Below are positions 1 to 10,050 of a DNA stretch of 64,000 nucleotides, one piece after another. The translations under genes were made by a program, and so were the position numbers. Below the pieces are notes generated by a model. The model worked only from the letters and a program-made list of their open reading frames with translations, had not been told where the DNA came from and did not search any database. Within the stretch, counting starts at the first letter, position 1. Every line of letters starts with the position of its first letter. Source of the DNA: Oscillospiraceae bacterium (GTDB taxonomy: Bacteria > Bacillota > Clostridia > Oscillospirales > Ruminococcaceae); the NCBI GenBank assembly GCA_902779915.1, contig CACZDM010000005.1, forward strand, positions 23,198 to 87,197, written 5' to 3'.

Positions 1-1
1 A

Positions 2-2578
2 GGACATATGCTTCTTGGAAGCTATCCACTTGTTCCGAAAAATGACAACAGTTTGCTTTTGATAAACTCCGGTATGGCGCCGATGAAAAATTGGTTTTTG
101 GGGAAAGAATCCCCCCCAAGCAGGAGGGTTGTGACGTGTCAAAAATGCATTCGAACTCCAGACATAGATCTTGTCGGTCAAACTGCCAGGCACGGGACAT
201 TTTTCGAGATGCTTGGCAATTTTTCTTTTGGGGATTACTTTAAACACGAGGCGACAAAATGGGCTTGGGAATTTGTTACTTGCGTCTTAAAAATGCCGCA
301 GAACAGGTTATATGTGACGGTATACGAAAATGATGATGAAACCTATGATATATGGAAAAACGATATCGGAATCAGTGAAGATCACATTTCGCGGCTTGGC
401 AAGGAGGACAATTTTTGGGAGATTGGCTCAGGGCCATGCGGACCGTGTTCTGAAATATATTTCGACCGGGGAGAAAAATTTGGATGCGGGCGTAAAAATT
501 GTGGGCCGGGATGTGAATGCGATCGGTTTGTTGAATTTTGGAACCTGGTTTTTTCGCAATTCGACAACGATGGAAACGGGACATACACCCGCATGAAAAG
601 CCCCAACATAGACACTGGCATGGGGCTTGAGAGGCTTGCCTGCATTATGCAGGGAGTTGATAATCTGTTCGAAGTTGACACTATCCGCGAAATTTTGGCG
701 CATGTTTGCGAGATTGCGAAGGTTAGATATGGAGAATCTTTGGAAAATGACGTTTCCATACGCATAATAACCGACCATTTGAGAAGCGCTGTTTTTTTAA
801 TTTCGGATGGCGTTGTTCCTTCAAACGAAGGCAGGGGTTATGTTTTGAGGCGCTTGATTCGCAGGGCATACAGAAATGGCAAAAAATTAGGGATAGATTC
901 GCAGTTTTTAGGTGATGTTGCGCAAACAGTTGCAGAAAAAAATCGAGAAGCATATAAAGAGCTGGAAACAAATCTAAAATATGTTAAACAAGTCTTATCT
1001 AACGAAGAGACAAGCTTTGAAAAAATTCTTGACAGGGCCACGGGAATGTTGATGGATCTGATTAAAAAGGCTGATTCAACTGGATGTAATAAAATATCAG
1101 CTCAAGATGCGTTCAAACTCTGCGACACTTACGGCTTGCCGTTTGACATGCTGAAAGATGTTGCGCGTGAAAAAGGCCTTGAGGTTGACGAGAACGGATT
1201 TTGGGATTTGATGAAACAGCAGCAGGAAAGGGCAAGAAACGCAGCCTGTTCAAACAAAATCGGCTGGAACAAGTCTTCGTTTAAGCTCTCGGGCCCTCCA
1301 ACGAAATTTTTGGGATATGATTGTTTGGAAAGCAAGGCAAAATTGCTGCATATTTTCAAGGATGGTCAAGAATTAAATGAAGCAGTCGAAAATCAAAGAG
1401 TTGATTTAATTTTTGATCAAACGCCGTTTTACGCTCAAAGCGGTGGTCAAATCGGAGACAGCGGGACGGCAAATTTAGATGGATTTTGTGCAAATATAAC
1501 AAATTGCGAAAAGCTTTCGACGGGTCAATTTGTGCATAATGCGCTAATAATTTCTGGAAACGTGAAAAAGGGTCAAACTCTGAATTTGGGAGTTGACAGG
1601 CCAAAAAGAGAGGCCATTTCCAGGAACCACACTGCTGCGCACATTCTCCAGGCAGTTTTGATGGATGTCCTTGGAAGTCACGTCCATCAAGCGGGCCAGC
1701 TTATCGACCAAAATAAGGTCCGGTTTGATTTCAACCACTTCGAGGCTTTAACAGATTCGAATATTGCTGAAATTGAGCGAAAAATTAATGATGTGATTCT
1801 TGGCGCAAATTTTGTTGAAACTCGGGAAATGAAGAAGGAACAAGCTCAAAAATTGGGAGCAATCGCGCTGTTTGGAGAAAAATATGGCGATTGGGTCAGG
1901 GTTGTTAAAATTGGAGACTTTTCTATGGAATTTTGCGGCGGAACCCACGTTGATAACACCGCAAAATTAGGACTTTTTAAAATCATGTCCGAATCCTCAG
2001 TTGGGTCTGGAATTCGCCGAATTGAAGCAAAAACAGGTTATGAAGTGTTAAAATATATAAATTCATTGGAAAATATTTTAAACAAGACATGTGAATGCGT
2101 TAAAATAAAAAATAAATTTGAACTTTATGAAAAAATATATAAATTAAGCAACGATTTCAAAGATTGTTGCAAAAAAAATGAAAATCTGAAGTTAAATCTT
2201 GTTGAGCAAGAATTTTGTCAAACGCTCAAAGATTCATCTCAAAAGATCAAAAATTTAGACTGTGTTTTGTTTAAAACCAACAAATTAAATGGAAAATCAT
2301 TAAAATTTTTTGGTGATTTTGTCAAATCTGAAAATCCAAATATAGTCGCTGCAATCTGCGCAACGTGCGAAAAAAAATCAACTTTAATGGTTGTTTGCGG
2401 AAAAAATGCAGTCAAAAGTGGAGTTGATGCTGGAAAGGTGGCTCGAGAATTGGCAAGTCTTGCCGGCGGAAAGGGCGGAGGAAGAAAAGATTTGGCAATG
2501 GCCGGCCTTCCAAGCGCTGAGTGCGTTGACTTAATCCATGCGGAATTTATTAAATTTGTCAAAAATAATATAATATAA
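2..2578 (+). CDS. alaS: Alanyl-tRNA synthetase (5' end outside window)
   Basis: Charges tRNA-Ala with alanine in the cytosol and edits mischarged Ser/Gly. The frame is already open at base 2 and reads Gly-His before the Met at 8. This matches the GH that precedes the SxPLVPKND stretch in the family, so roughly 20 N-terminal residues lie outside and that Met is internal. Visible class II motifs include TCQKCIRTPDIDLVG, ARHGTFFEMLGNFSFGDYF and GMGLERL. The editing domain carries HTAAH and, further on, the zinc-binding CGGTH. A Gly-rich GGKGGGRKDLAMAG close to the end marks the C-Ala/DHHA1 domain. Length is normal for the family once the missing start is added. A HIT protein follows 27 bases later in the same direction, probably co-transcribed. 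Identity is certain. Confidence 0.97.
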   Translation, partial: GHMLLGSYPLVPKNDNSLLLINSGMAPMKNWFLGKESPPSRRVVTCQKCIRTPDIDLVGQTARHGTFFEMLGNFSFGDYFKHEATKWAWEFVTCVLKMPQNRLYVTVYENDDETYDIWKNDIGISEDHISRLGKEDNFWEIGSGPCGPCSEIYFDRGEKFGCGRKNCGPGCECDRFVEFWNLVFSQFDNDGNGTYTRMKSPNIDTGMGLERLACIMQGVDNLFEVDTIREILAHVCEIAKVRYGESLENDVSIRIITDHLRSAVFLISDGVVPSNEGRGYVLRRLIRRAYRNGKKLGIDSQFLGDVAQTVAEKNREAYKELETNLKYVKQVLSNEETSFEKILDRATGMLMDLIKKADSTGCNKISAQDAFKLCDTYGLPFDMLKDVAREKGLEVDENGFWDLMKQQQERARNAACSNKIGWNKSSFKLSGPPTKFLGYDCLESKAKLLHIFKDGQELNEAVENQRVDLIFDQTPFYAQSGGQIGDSGTANLDGFCANITNCEKLSTGQFVHNALIISGNVKKGQTLNLGVDRPKREAISRNHTAAHILQAVLMDVLGSHVHQAGQLIDQNKVRFDFNHFEALTDSNIAEIERKINDVILGANFVETREMKKEQAQKLGAIALFGEKYGDWVRVVKIGDFSMEFCGGTHVDNTAKLGLFKIMSESSVGSGIRRIEAKTGYEVLKYINSLENILNKTCECVKIKNKFELYEKIYKLSNDFKDCCKKNENLKLNLVEQEFCQTLKDSSQKIKNLDCVLFKTNKLNGKSLKFFGDFVKSENPNIVAAICATCEKKSTLMVVCGKNAVKSGVDAGKVARELASLAGGKGGGRKDLAMAGLPSAECVDLIHAEFIKFVKNNII

Positions 2579-2605
2579 TATAAATTTTATTTTGGGAGGT
2601 TAAAT

Positions 2606-2944
2606 ATGGGTTGCATTTTTTGTAAAATAATTAACAACGAGGTTCCTTCAGACAAAATATATGAAGACGAGCAGGTTTTGGCTTTCAACGACACAAATCC
2701 TCAAGCGCCGGTTCATTTTTTGGTTATACCTAAAAAGCACATAAAAAATATCAGGGAAGTTTCAAAAGATGATCTGCAAATAATTTCTCATATTTTTGAT
2801 GTCATTCAAAATATTTCGGATAAATTGAATTTAGATGATGGGCTGCGAATTGTGAATAACTGCGGAGAAAATGGCGGCCAAACTGTTAACCATCTGCATT
2901 TTCACGTCCTGGCCGGAAGGGCGCTTGGCTGGCCTCCGGGTTGA
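2606..2944 (+). CDS. HIT-family nucleotide-binding hydrolase (HinT-like)
   Basis: A 112-residue histidine triad protein, the usual size of bacterial HinT, expected to hydrolyse AMP-linked phosphoramidates such as aminoacyl-adenylates in the cytosol. It begins with the typical CIFCKIINNEVPSDKIYED and carries the HLHFHVLAGR catalytic triad near residue 100. The start has a good GGGAGG site eight bases upstream. It sits directly behind alaS, which fits a housekeeping role near aminoacylation, but a specific substrate cannot be read from the sequence. Confidence 0.93.
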   Translation: MGCIFCKIINNEVPSDKIYEDEQVLAFNDTNPQAPVHFLVIPKKHIKNIREVSKDDLQIISHIFDVIQNISDKLNLDDGLRIVNNCGENGGQTVNHLHFHVLAGRALGWPPG

Positions 2945-3028
2945 GAAAAAATCATTTTAGAGAAAACGAGAGTATATAGCAGTATATTAGAAAATAAAGA
3001 AGATAATTATTAAAATCTAAAAAAGCTG

Positions 3029-3057
3029 TTGACAAAATTTATTTATGCGTTTATAAT
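3029..3057 (+). promoter_or_regulatory. Sigma-A promoter for rplM-rpsI
   Basis: Perfect TTGACA at 3029-3034 and perfect TATAAT at 3052-3057 with a 17-base spacer. Transcription would start about 60 bases before rplM, consistent with strong expression of ribosomal proteins. Confidence 0.9.
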
Positions 3058-3124
3058 TATATAGTAGTCGTTTGTTTGTCGAATATTTGACTTATTTTAA
3101 AAATTTTTATGGAGGAAATGAAAC

Positions 3125-3553
3125 ATGTCTACTACGATGGCAAAGCCTGCGACAGTTCAGCGGAAATGGTTTATTATAGACGCTGCTGGAAAGCCTCTTG
3201 GTCGGGTTGCGGCCAAAGCGGCCTCGATGCTTCGCGGGAAACATAAAGTCTGCTTCACTCCGCACGTTGACTGTGGAGATCATATAATCATAATTAATTG
3301 CAAAGATGCGGTTTTGACTGGAAAAAAGTTGGATCAAAAGGTTCATTATTGGCATACGGGCTGGATTGGCGGAATAAAAGAAGTAAAATATGATAAATTG
3401 ATGAAAACCAGGCCAACCAGGGCTATGACCTTGGCGGTTGAAGGAATGCTCCCCAAAAATTCGCTTGGAAGAAAGATGGCGAAGCGCCTGCGTGTATATC
3501 CCGAGAGCAAACATGATAACGCTGCGCAAAAGCCTGAAATTTGTGAATTTTAA
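3125..3553 (+). CDS. rplM: 50S ribosomal protein L13
   Basis: Large-subunit protein L13, 142 residues. Recognisable blocks are RKWFIIDAAGKPLGRVA, GDHIIIINCKDAVLTGKK and VEGMLPKNSLGRKMAKRLRV. A GGAGG site lies eight bases before the ATG. It forms the usual two-gene unit with rpsI, starting 18 bases downstream, behind a consensus promoter. It is slightly longer at the N-terminus than many homologues because of the leading STTMAKPATV. Confidence 0.98.
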   Translation: MSTTMAKPATVQRKWFIIDAAGKPLGRVAAKAASMLRGKHKVCFTPHVDCGDHIIIINCKDAVLTGKKLDQKVHYWHTGWIGGIKEVKYDKLMKTRPTRAMTLAVEGMLPKNSLGRKMAKRLRVYPESKHDNAAQKPEICEF

Positions 3554-3571
3554 TGGAGGAGGTTAAAAAAT

Positions 3572-3970
3572 ATGTATGATTCAAAACCATTTTACTATGG
3601 AACCGGCAGGAGGAAAAGTTCTGTCGCAAGGGTTCGGCTATATGAAGGCTCTGGCAAAGTGACCATAAACGGCCGCGATATTGACGATTATTTTGGGCTT
3701 GAAACTTTGAAATTGATTGTTAATCAGCCGCTTGATTTAACTGAAACTTTAAAAAAATTTGACATCGTTTGCAATGTTGGAGGAGGTGGCGTGACGGGGC
3801 AAGCTGGCGCCATTCGCCACGGAATCTCAAGAGCTTTGTTGGTTTTTAATCCGGAGTTTCGATTGGTTTTAAAAAGAGCCGGATTTTTAACGAGAGATCC
3901 GAGGATGAAAGAGCGTAAGAAATATGGCCTTAAAGCAGCACGTCGGGCGCCTCAATTTTCCAAGCGTTAA
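3572..3970 (+). CDS. rpsI: 30S ribosomal protein S9
   Basis: Small-subunit protein S9, 132 residues. It starts with the conserved [19 protein letters not shown], has [19 protein letters not shown] in the middle and ends in the typical basic tail APQFSKR that reaches the P site. GGAGG lies ahead of the start. It is the second gene of the L13-S9 unit and is followed by a clear terminator. Confidence 0.98.
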   Translation: MYDSKPFYYGTGRRKSSVARVRLYEGSGKVTINGRDIDDYFGLETLKLIVNQPLDLTETLKKFDIVCNVGGGGVTGQAGAIRHGISRALLVFNPEFRLVLKRAGFLTRDPRMKERKKYGLKAARRAPQFSKR

Positions 3971-3992
3971 AAGTTTCTTGAATAGGCTACTA

Positions 3993-4029
3993 AAAAAGCA
4001 GGAGGAGTTTTGTCCTCTCTGCTTTTTGT
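3993..4029 (+). terminator. Intrinsic terminator after rpsI
   Basis: The arms AAAAAGCAGGAGGA and TCCTCTCTGCTTTTT form a long hairpin around a GTTTTG loop, ending in a T run. It closes the rplM-rpsI unit. Confidence 0.9.
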
Positions 4030-4049
4030 TGATTTATGTACGTGAGCTT

Positions 4050-4325
4050 TCAATTATTTCTCTTGTTTTTATCTGCCCTATATAACCGAGCAGCCCAGTC
4101 AGGTGGAATCCAACAGCTGTGGTGAGTGTTTGGATCATATGGATATGAGGTGCTGGGAACTCCATATGGAGGGCTCGTAATATTTTCGTTGTTTGAATTC
4201 AAACCTCCTTCAGCAACGTCGCTGAAATTTCATAAAAAAGCTTTCCTTAAAACTCGGCTTATCTTTTAGCTCTTTTTTAATATTCTTTTAGATCTGACAC
4301 TGTGTAACACACACTCCCTTTTGAA
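4050..4325 (-). pseudogene. Decayed paralogue of the adjacent GG-type peptide precursor
   Basis: Reading the minus strand after the intact precursor at 4344-4952, the same ribosome-site sequence AGGGAGTGTGT reappears near 4311-4318 but no start codon follows. A frame then reads KELKDKPSFKESFF, similar to the leader segment before the GG site of the neighbour. One base out of frame comes FSDVAEGG (4203-4226) and an open tail to a TGA at 4050 with LNSNNENITSPPYGVPSTS and HHSCWIPPDW. FSDVAEGG resembles ELSSVAGG and EFSKVSGG in the intact gene. A tandem duplicate that has lost its start and suffered a frameshift is the simplest reading. A short functional peptide cannot be fully excluded. Confidence 0.55.
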
Positions 4326-4343
4326 AGATAGAGCTAACATAAT

Positions 4344-4952
4344 TTACCCAAAAAATCCACCACGATGCTTGTTAATGAAGTTTCTATTAGATTCCACCAA
4401 AAAATCATCATAATTTCCTGCATGGTAATAGTTGCCCCAACGCTGTTTTTTAAGTGGTGCGGGGAGTACACGAGGGTAGCCTGGATTTCGGGCTCCGAGA
4501 TGGCCCTGACGACGTCTTCTTGTGCGTGACTCTAGGCTCGGTGTTGATGGGGATTGATAGTCTACATTGTTTTCCCATACTCCCCCCGCAACGCTGCTTA
4601 GTTCATTGCTTGACAAATTTTTGCTGGTTGGCTGCTGGCCTGATGGCTGATAGCCGGGAGCATAGACATACACTTTTTCGCGCCGCCCGTCTTTGCCTTT
4701 TCTTCTTAGGACAGTTTTTAATATGCGCATTTTTGGTGGAGAATCGTTTCCCCCCGAAACTTTGCTGAATTCACTTTCTGAAAAGGACTCTGTTGGATTG
4801 ACCTCAAAAACGAGCTTTTCGCGGCATGTCACCTTATATGGCAGATCATCTCCAAATTTCTCCTTGATCGCTTGGTTTGCGTCTTGCAAAAGTTTCTGTC
4901 TGAATCCCGGATCGGCCTCGGCCTTATTTAAATATTTTTGTAAATTTAGCAT
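4344..4952 (-). CDS. NHLP-leader (proteusin-like) peptide precursor with two GG sites
   Basis: 203 residues from the ATG at 4952, chosen because AGGGAG lies upstream; a TTG at 4973 is less likely. Residues 1 to about 68 look like a nitrile-hydratase-like leader: DPGFRQKLLQDANQAIKEKF, then GDDLPYKV, LVFEVNP and SESEFSKVSGG. Such leaders belong to proteusin-type ribosomal peptides whose core is modified by separate enzymes and released by a C39-type peptidase exporter. A second GG site, SSNELSSVAGG, lies near residue 122. What follows is rich in Tyr, Pro, Ser and Arg (SRTRRRRQG, NPGYPRVLPAPL) and ends GGFFG. No radical SAM, cyclodehydratase, lanthionine or C39 gene is seen in the window, so it is an orphan here. 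Leader call is good; product chemistry is unknown. Confidence 0.72.
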   Translation of the reverse strand: MLNLQKYLNKAEADPGFRQKLLQDANQAIKEKFGDDLPYKVTCREKLVFEVNPTESFSESEFSKVSGGNDSPPKMRILKTVLRRKGKDGRREKVYVYAPGYQPSGQQPTSKNLSSNELSSVAGGVWENNVDYQSPSTPSLESRTRRRRQGHLGARNPGYPRVLPAPLKKQRWGNYYHAGNYDDFLVESNRNFINKHRGGFFG

Positions 4953-4995
4953 AGAAAAACACACTCCCTTCAAGTGATTTAAAAAATTTAAAATT

Positions 4996-5015
4996 CAGTG
5001 GAACTCAATCCACTG
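4996..5015 (-). promoter_or_regulatory. Perfect hairpin in precursor leader RNA
   Basis: CAGTGGA and TCCACTG flank a six-base loop, a perfect 7-bp stem about 45 bases upstream of the precursor start and just downstream of its promoter. It could be a protein site or an RNA-stability element. Confidence 0.5.
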
Positions 5016-5020
5016 TCATA

Positions 5021-5049
5021 ATATTAACATTTTTAGTGAATTTTGTCAA
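5021..5049 (-). promoter_or_regulatory. Promoter for the peptide precursor
   Basis: On the minus strand TTGACA (5044-5049) and TAATAT (5021-5026) are separated by 17 bases, facing the precursor start at 4952. Confidence 0.7.
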
Positions 5050-5312
5050 TATAATTTTGATATTTTTGTAATAATTCACAAATATTTTCGTTATTCTGAG
5101 AAATATATTTGCATTTTTGCTTTTTGGCGAGGTCTGAAGTTAAAGAAAGTTTAATATTACAATCAGTTATGAGACGGTGGAGGACATAAAAATCACAGGG
5201 CAAACTAACTATAATAAGGCTTGTTTTCTGGCGCTGTTATTTTTTGCTGTTGGATATATTGACTTTGTTGCAAACTCAAAACATTTTAGAAGAAATTCTA
5301 TTAAATTTACAC

Positions 5313-5342
5313 TTGACATCCTGCCCTTTAAAATGGTATAAT
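5313..5342 (+). promoter_or_regulatory. Promoter for rpsL-rpsG
   Basis: TTGACA at 5313-5318 and TATAAT at 5337-5342 with an 18-base spacer, about 85 bases before rpsL. Confidence 0.85.
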
Positions 5343-5430
5343 TATTTTGGTTTGTCGTCATGAACTTTTTTTATGATGACATCTAAAATTTGAGCGATTG
5401 CTCGTTTAAAATTAAGTGAGGAGGTGCCAT

Positions 5431-5850
5431 ATGCCAACTTTTAACCAGCTTGTTCGAAGGGGAAGAAAGGAAAAAACTTCAAAATCAAATGCCCCTGCTT
5501 TGGGAAAAAATTATAATTCAATGAAAAAAATATCAACAGACCATAATTCGCCTCAAAAGCGCGGCGTTTGCACTGCTGTTAGAACCATGACTCCAAAAAA
5601 ACCAAATTCAGCTTTGAGAAAAGTTGCCAGAGTTCGGCTGTCTAACGGAATCGAAGTGACATCCTATATCCCCGGCGAAGGACACAATCTTCAAGAACAC
5701 AGCGTTGTTTTAATTCGCGGTGGGCGTGTTAAGGACTTGCCCGGAACACGATACCACATTATACGCGGAACTTTAGATTCACAGGGTGTTTCCGACAGGA
5801 AAAAAGCTCGTTCAAAATATGGTTCGAAGCGTCCTAAGGCTGGAAAGTAA
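5431..5850 (+). CDS. rpsL: 30S ribosomal protein S12
   Basis: Decoding-centre protein S12, 139 residues. The start is the ATG at 5431 ([12 protein letters not shown]), preceded by GAGGAGGTG; a GTG at 5416 lies inside the ribosome site and is rejected. Key blocks: [36 protein letters not shown] and [16 protein letters not shown] in the form [14 protein letters not shown]. It carries the ~15-residue N-terminal insertion ([15 protein letters not shown]) common in Clostridia. The Lys of TPKKPNS is intact, so no streptomycin-resistance substitution is seen there. First gene of the str cluster. Confidence 0.98.
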   Translation: MPTFNQLVRRGRKEKTSKSNAPALGKNYNSMKKISTDHNSPQKRGVCTAVRTMTPKKPNSALRKVARVRLSNGIEVTSYIPGEGHNLQEHSVVLIRGGRVKDLPGTRYHIIRGTLDSQGVSDRKKARSKYGSKRPKAGK

Positions 5851-6030
5851 GCTCATTTGAATTTAAACCTAGCATGTGGCCAGTTAAGTTTTTAATATTT
5901 TTTGTTGATTTGCGGCGCGAGTTTAGCTTTTTAACGAAATTTATGATTTTTTGCTTAGTTGGCGCTAACGGGGGGTTATTGCTTTCGAGTACCTGTGAAT
6001 TCATCATAAATTATGGAGGAGGGAAGAAAA

Positions 6031-6501
6031 GTGCCAAGAAGGGGAAAAATTGCAAAACGTGATGTTTTACCAGATCCGCTTTATAAATCTAAACTTGTGA
6101 CGCGCCTGATAAACAGCATTATGCTGGATGGAAAAAAGGGGATTGCGCAAAGGATTGTTTATGGCGCATTTTCAATTGTTAAAGAAAAATTAGACAGGGA
6201 TCCGCTTGAAGTTTTTCAAGAAGCTATGGAAAACATAATGCCAGTTTTGGAGGTTAAAGCTCGCCGTGTTGGCGGAGCGACATATCAAGTTCCAATCGAA
6301 GTTCGCGCAGATCGTCGTCAGACTCTTGGACTTCGTTGGCTGACGCTGTATTCGCGCAATCGTCATGAAAAAACAATGAGAGAGCGCTTGGCAGCGGAGA
6401 TTATGGATGCTGTCAATAATTCGGGCGGAGCGTGTAAAAAACGCGAAGACACTCACAAAATGGCAGAAGCAAACAAAGCATTTGCTCATTATCGCTGGTA
6501 G
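6031..6501 (+). CDS. rpsG: 30S ribosomal protein S7
   Basis: Primary 16S rRNA binder, 156 residues, starting at GTG 6031 ([16 protein letters not shown]) behind a strong GGAGGAGG site. An upstream in-frame ATG at 6013 lies before that site and is rejected. Conserved blocks are [34 protein letters not shown] and the C-terminal [14 protein letters not shown]. The 180-base gap behind rpsL is AT-rich without a clear terminator, so the str genes are probably one unit. Confidence 0.98.
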   Translation: MPRRGKIAKRDVLPDPLYKSKLVTRLINSIMLDGKKGIAQRIVYGAFSIVKEKLDRDPLEVFQEAMENIMPVLEVKARRVGGATYQVPIEVRADRRQTLGLRWLTLYSRNRHEKTMRERLAAEIMDAVNNSGGACKKREDTHKMAEANKAFAHYRW

Positions 6502-6627
6502 TTGGGCTTTTGCCAAGTTATGTCATATATTTATGACTATTTCGAATTTTTTTTAATTATTAAAGTAAATTAAGTTATATAAACATTAAAATATGGTTTA
6601 AAACCCATTAATATTGAGGAGGAAGTT

Positions 6628-8748
6628 ATGCCAAGAGACGTATCGCTTGAAATGACCCGCAACATTGGTATAATGGCTCACATTGACGCTGGAAAAACAA
6701 CAACCACAGAGCGAATTCTTTATTATACGGGAATAAATCGAAAACTGGGCGAGACTCATGATGGAGCTGCGACCATGGACTGGATGGAGCAGGAGCAGGA
6801 GCGAGGAATAACAATAACATCCGCTGCGACAACCTGCTACTGGAGCCACACCGAGTTTTTAAATAATCCCGAGATGATGCGAAAACATCGCCATAGAATC
6901 AACATTATCGACACTCCAGGCCACGTCGACTTCACAGTTGAGGTTGAAAGGTCTCTGAGGGTTTTGGATGGCTCTGTGACTGTTTTTTGCGCTAAAGGAG
7001 GCGTTGAGCCACAATCTGAGACAGTTTGGCATCAAGCCGACAACTATGGTGTTCCAAGAATGGCCTATGTCAACAAGATGGACATCATGGGAGCAGATTT
7101 TTACAATGTTGTTAAAATGATGGAGGATCGCCTGAATTGTAATGCGATTCCAATCCAGCTTCCGATCGGGGCTGAAGACACTTTTGTTGGAATTGTTGAC
7201 CTTGTCAAAATGCAAGCAATCATTTATGAAGATGACCTTGGAAAGGTTATGGATTCAACAGATATTCCGGAGGATTTGAAGGAAAAAGCCGACGAATATC
7301 GAACAAAACTTTTGGAAGCGGTTTCTGAGGTTGACGAAGAGATAATGATGAAATATCTCGAGGGCGAGGAAATTAGCGCTGATGAGATAAAAAAAGCTCT
7401 GAGAAAAGGGACAATTTCAAACCAAATCGTTCCCGTGACATGCGGAACATCATACAGAAACAAGGGGGTTCAGCCGCTTCTTGACGCAATTGTTGACTAT
7501 ATGCCATCTCCAACAGACATTCCGCCAATTAAAGGTAAAAACCCCGAAACAGACGAGGAAGAAGAGAGACCTGCTTCAGATTCTGAGCCATTTTCGGCGC
7601 TGGCTTTTAAAATCGCAACAGACCCATTTGTTGGAAAGCTTTGCTTTTTTAGGGTGTATTCGGGGCATATTGAAGCGGGAACGAATGTCTATAATTCCGT
7701 TAAAGACAGCAACGAACGCATAGGGCGCATACTTCAGATGCATTCCAACAACCGAACAGACATCGACGCTGTTTATGCTGGAGACATTGCTGCAGCAGTT
7801 GGCCTGAAAAACACCGTCACCGGCGACACTCTTTGCGATTCGCAACATCCAATAATTCTCGAGTCTATGGAATTTCCAGAGCCGGTTATTAGCCTTGCTA
7901 TTGAGCCAAAAACCAAAGCAGGCTCGGAAAAAATGGGAATTGCGCTTGGAAAGCTTGCTGAAGAAGACCCAACCTTTAGAACATATACAAACGAGGAAAC
8001 AGGCCAAACGATAATCGCTGGGATGGGCGAGCTTCATTTGGAAATTATTGTTGACAGGTTGCTTCGGGAATTTAAAGTTGAAGCAAACGTTGGAGCGCCC
8101 CAAGTTTCATATAAAGAAACAATCAAAGGCGCCGTCGACATAGACCACAAATACGCGCGTCAGTCTGGCGGAAAAGGTCAATATGGCCATGTTAAAATTC
8201 ACGTTGAGCCAAATGAATCTGGAAAAGGATATGAATTTATAAACAAAATCGTTGGAGGAGCGATTCCAAAAGAATATATTCCTGCTGTTGATTCGGGAAT
8301 TCAAGGCGCTATGCAGGCTGGAATTTTGGCTGGATATCAGGTTGTTGACGTCAAAGTGACGCTATATGACGGATCATATCACGAGGTGGACTCTTCTGAA
8401 ATGGCCTTTAAAATCGCGGGTTCTCAAGCTTTCAAAGAGGCCATGAGAAAAGCAAATCCAATAATTTTGGAGCCAATAATGAAGGTTGTTGTTGTTGTTC
8501 CGGAAGAATATATGGGAGATGTTATAGGCGATTTGAATTCAAGACGTGGTCAGGTTGAGGGAATGGATCCGAGAAATGGAGTTCAAGAAATTCGAGCAAG
8601 CGTTCCTTTGTCTGAGATGTTTGGATATTCAAATGATTTGCGCTCCAGGACTCAGGGAAGAGGCCAATATTCCATGGAACCAAGCCACTATATTGAAGTT
8701 CCAAAGTCTATTTCTGAGCAGATTATGTCTGCGCGCGCAAAAAAATAA
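6628..8748 (+). CDS. fusA: Translation elongation factor G
   Basis: GTPase that drives ribosomal translocation, 706 residues, normal length. The P-loop AHIDAGKT is at about residues 17-24, then [21 protein letters not shown] and NKMD. The domain IV region shows [23 protein letters not shown] lies eight bases before the ATG. A rather acidic insertion [18 protein letters not shown] sits at the domain II boundary, as in many Firmicutes. Placed between rpsG and tuf as in the classical str operon. Confidence 0.99.
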   Translation: MPRDVSLEMTRNIGIMAHIDAGKTTTTERILYYTGINRKLGETHDGAATMDWMEQEQERGITITSAATTCYWSHTEFLNNPEMMRKHRHRINIIDTPGHVDFTVEVERSLRVLDGSVTVFCAKGGVEPQSETVWHQADNYGVPRMAYVNKMDIMGADFYNVVKMMEDRLNCNAIPIQLPIGAEDTFVGIVDLVKMQAIIYEDDLGKVMDSTDIPEDLKEKADEYRTKLLEAVSEVDEEIMMKYLEGEEISADEIKKALRKGTISNQIVPVTCGTSYRNKGVQPLLDAIVDYMPSPTDIPPIKGKNPETDEEEERPASDSEPFSALAFKIATDPFVGKLCFFRVYSGHIEAGTNVYNSVKDSNERIGRILQMHSNNRTDIDAVYAGDIAAAVGLKNTVTGDTLCDSQHPIILESMEFPEPVISLAIEPKTKAGSEKMGIALGKLAEEDPTFRTYTNEETGQTIIAGMGELHLEIIVDRLLREFKVEANVGAPQVSYKETIKGAVDIDHKYARQSGGKGQYGHVKIHVEPNESGKGYEFINKIVGGAIPKEYIPAVDSGIQGAMQAGILAGYQVVDVKVTLYDGSYHEVDSSEMAFKIAGSQAFKEAMRKANPIILEPIMKVVVVVPEEYMGDVIGDLNSRRGQVEGMDPRNGVQEIRASVPLSEMFGYSNDLRSRTQGRGQYSMEPSHYIEVPKSISEQIMSARAKK

Positions 8749-8765
8749 TTTTTATTGAAAAACGC

Positions 8766-8793
8766 TTGATTAATTTTTATTATGTGCTAAAAT
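8766..8793 (+). promoter_or_regulatory. Candidate internal promoter for tuf
   Basis: TTGATT at 8766-8771 and TAAAAT at 8788-8793 with a 16-base spacer in the 85-base fusA-tuf gap. Extra tuf transcription is common, but this is only a motif match. Confidence 0.5.
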
Positions 8794-8833
8794 TAAATTC
8801 AGTATTTGAATTAACTTTGAGGAGGAGTAAATA

Positions 8834-10033
8834 ATGGCAAAAGCAAAATTTGAAAGAAATAAGCCGCATATTAACATCGGAACCATTGGTCACGTTGACC
8901 ACGGAAAAACAACTTTGACTGCGGCCATAACTAAAACCTTGGGAATGAAGGGTCAGGCCGACTTTGTTGACTATGCAAATATCGATAAAGCCCCGGAAGA
9001 GCGTGAACGCGGAATAACCATCAACACTGCTCACGTTGAGTATCAAACCGATAAGCGTCACTATGCGCATGTTGACTGCCCTGGTCACGCGGATTATGTT
9101 AAAAACATGATAACGGGTGCTGCTCAGATGGACGGAGCGATACTTGTTGTTTCGGCGGCGGACGGTCCAATGCCCCAGACACGTGAACACATTTTGCTCG
9201 CGCGTCAGGTTGGCGTTCCATATATCGTCGTTTTCATGAACAAGGTTGACCAGGTTGACGACGAAGAGTTTTTGGAATTGGTTGAAATGGAAATTCGTGA
9301 TTTGCTTTCTGAATATGATTTCCCAGGCGACGACGTTCCAATAATTAAAGGCTCGGCTTTGAAAGTTTTGGAGGCTCCAAATGACCTAAACGACCCAGCA
9401 TATGCCCCAATTATTGAGCTTATGGATGCTGTTGATGAATATATCCCGACGCCTGAAAGAAAATCAGATCAGCCGTTCTTGATGCCTGTTGAAGACGTTA
9501 TGACAATTTCTGGACGTGGAACAGTTGCGACGGGACGTGTTGAAAGAGGAAAACTGAAAATTTCGGATGAAGTTGAGATCATTGGATTGACAGAGGACCG
9601 CGCAAAAACTGTTATAACCGGAATTGAAATGTTCCGCAAAACCCTGGACTATGCGGAAGCTGGAGACAACATAGGGGCTTTGCTGCGTGGAGTTGCTCGC
9701 GAAGACATCAAGCGCGGCCAGGTTCTATGCGCTCCAGGAACGATTCATCCACACACCAAATTCCGTGGCTCGGTTTATGTTTTAAAGAAGGATGAAGGCG
9801 GCCGCCACACTCCTTTCTTCAACAACTATCGTCCGCAGTTTTACTTCAGAACAACAGACGTCACAGGCGTTGTCCATCTCCCCGAAGGAACAGAGATGTG
9901 TATGCCTGGAGACAATGTTGAGATGGATGTTGAACTAATAACTCCAATTGCAATAGAAAACGGCCTGCGTTTTGCTATTCGTGAAGGTGGCAGGACGGTT
10001 GGCTCCGGCGTCGTCACTGAAATTAATGAGTAA
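8834..10033 (+). CDS. tuf: Translation elongation factor Tu
   Basis: GTPase delivering aminoacyl-tRNA, 399 residues. GHVDHGKT at residues 19-26, [20 protein letters not shown] and NKVDQVDD are the G motifs. Domain II and III carry [14 protein letters not shown] and [20 protein letters not shown] precedes the ATG. GC content in this gene is higher than around it, as expected for a highly expressed gene. A terminator follows. Confidence 0.99.
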   Translation: MAKAKFERNKPHINIGTIGHVDHGKTTLTAAITKTLGMKGQADFVDYANIDKAPEERERGITINTAHVEYQTDKRHYAHVDCPGHADYVKNMITGAAQMDGAILVVSAADGPMPQTREHILLARQVGVPYIVVFMNKVDQVDDEEFLELVEMEIRDLLSEYDFPGDDVPIIKGSALKVLEAPNDLNDPAYAPIIELMDAVDEYIPTPERKSDQPFLMPVEDVMTISGRGTVATGRVERGKLKISDEVEIIGLTEDRAKTVITGIEMFRKTLDYAEAGDNIGALLRGVAREDIKRGQVLCAPGTIHPHTKFRGSVYVLKKDEGGRHTPFFNNYRPQFYFRTTDVTGVVHLPEGTEMCMPGDNVEMDVELITPIAIENGLRFAIREGGRTVGSGVVTEINE

Positions 10034-10050
10034 AGCATAAATTTTATTTT

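Larger units (their letters stand above)
4953..5430. other. Intergenic region between divergent precursor and rpsL
   Basis: Holds the minus-strand promoter and leader hairpin of the peptide precursor and the plus-strand promoter of rpsL. Between about 5050 and 5310 I see nothing convincing. The rpsL leader contains two small hairpins: GTCGTCAT pairing with ATGATGAC at about 5356-5382, and GAGC/GCTC near 5393-5404. Their role is unknown. Confidence 0.6.

Noticed and set aside
372..778. Several minus-strand frames inside alaS and similar shadows in fusA, tuf, gatA and infB
   Set aside because: They lie opposite strongly conserved genes, lack ribosome sites and show no family features.
5177..5341. 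54-codon frame with one hydrophobic stretch, starting GTG, upstream of rpsL
   Set aside because: No ribosome site at a proper distance, and its end coincides with the -10 box of the rpsL promoter. Probably chance.
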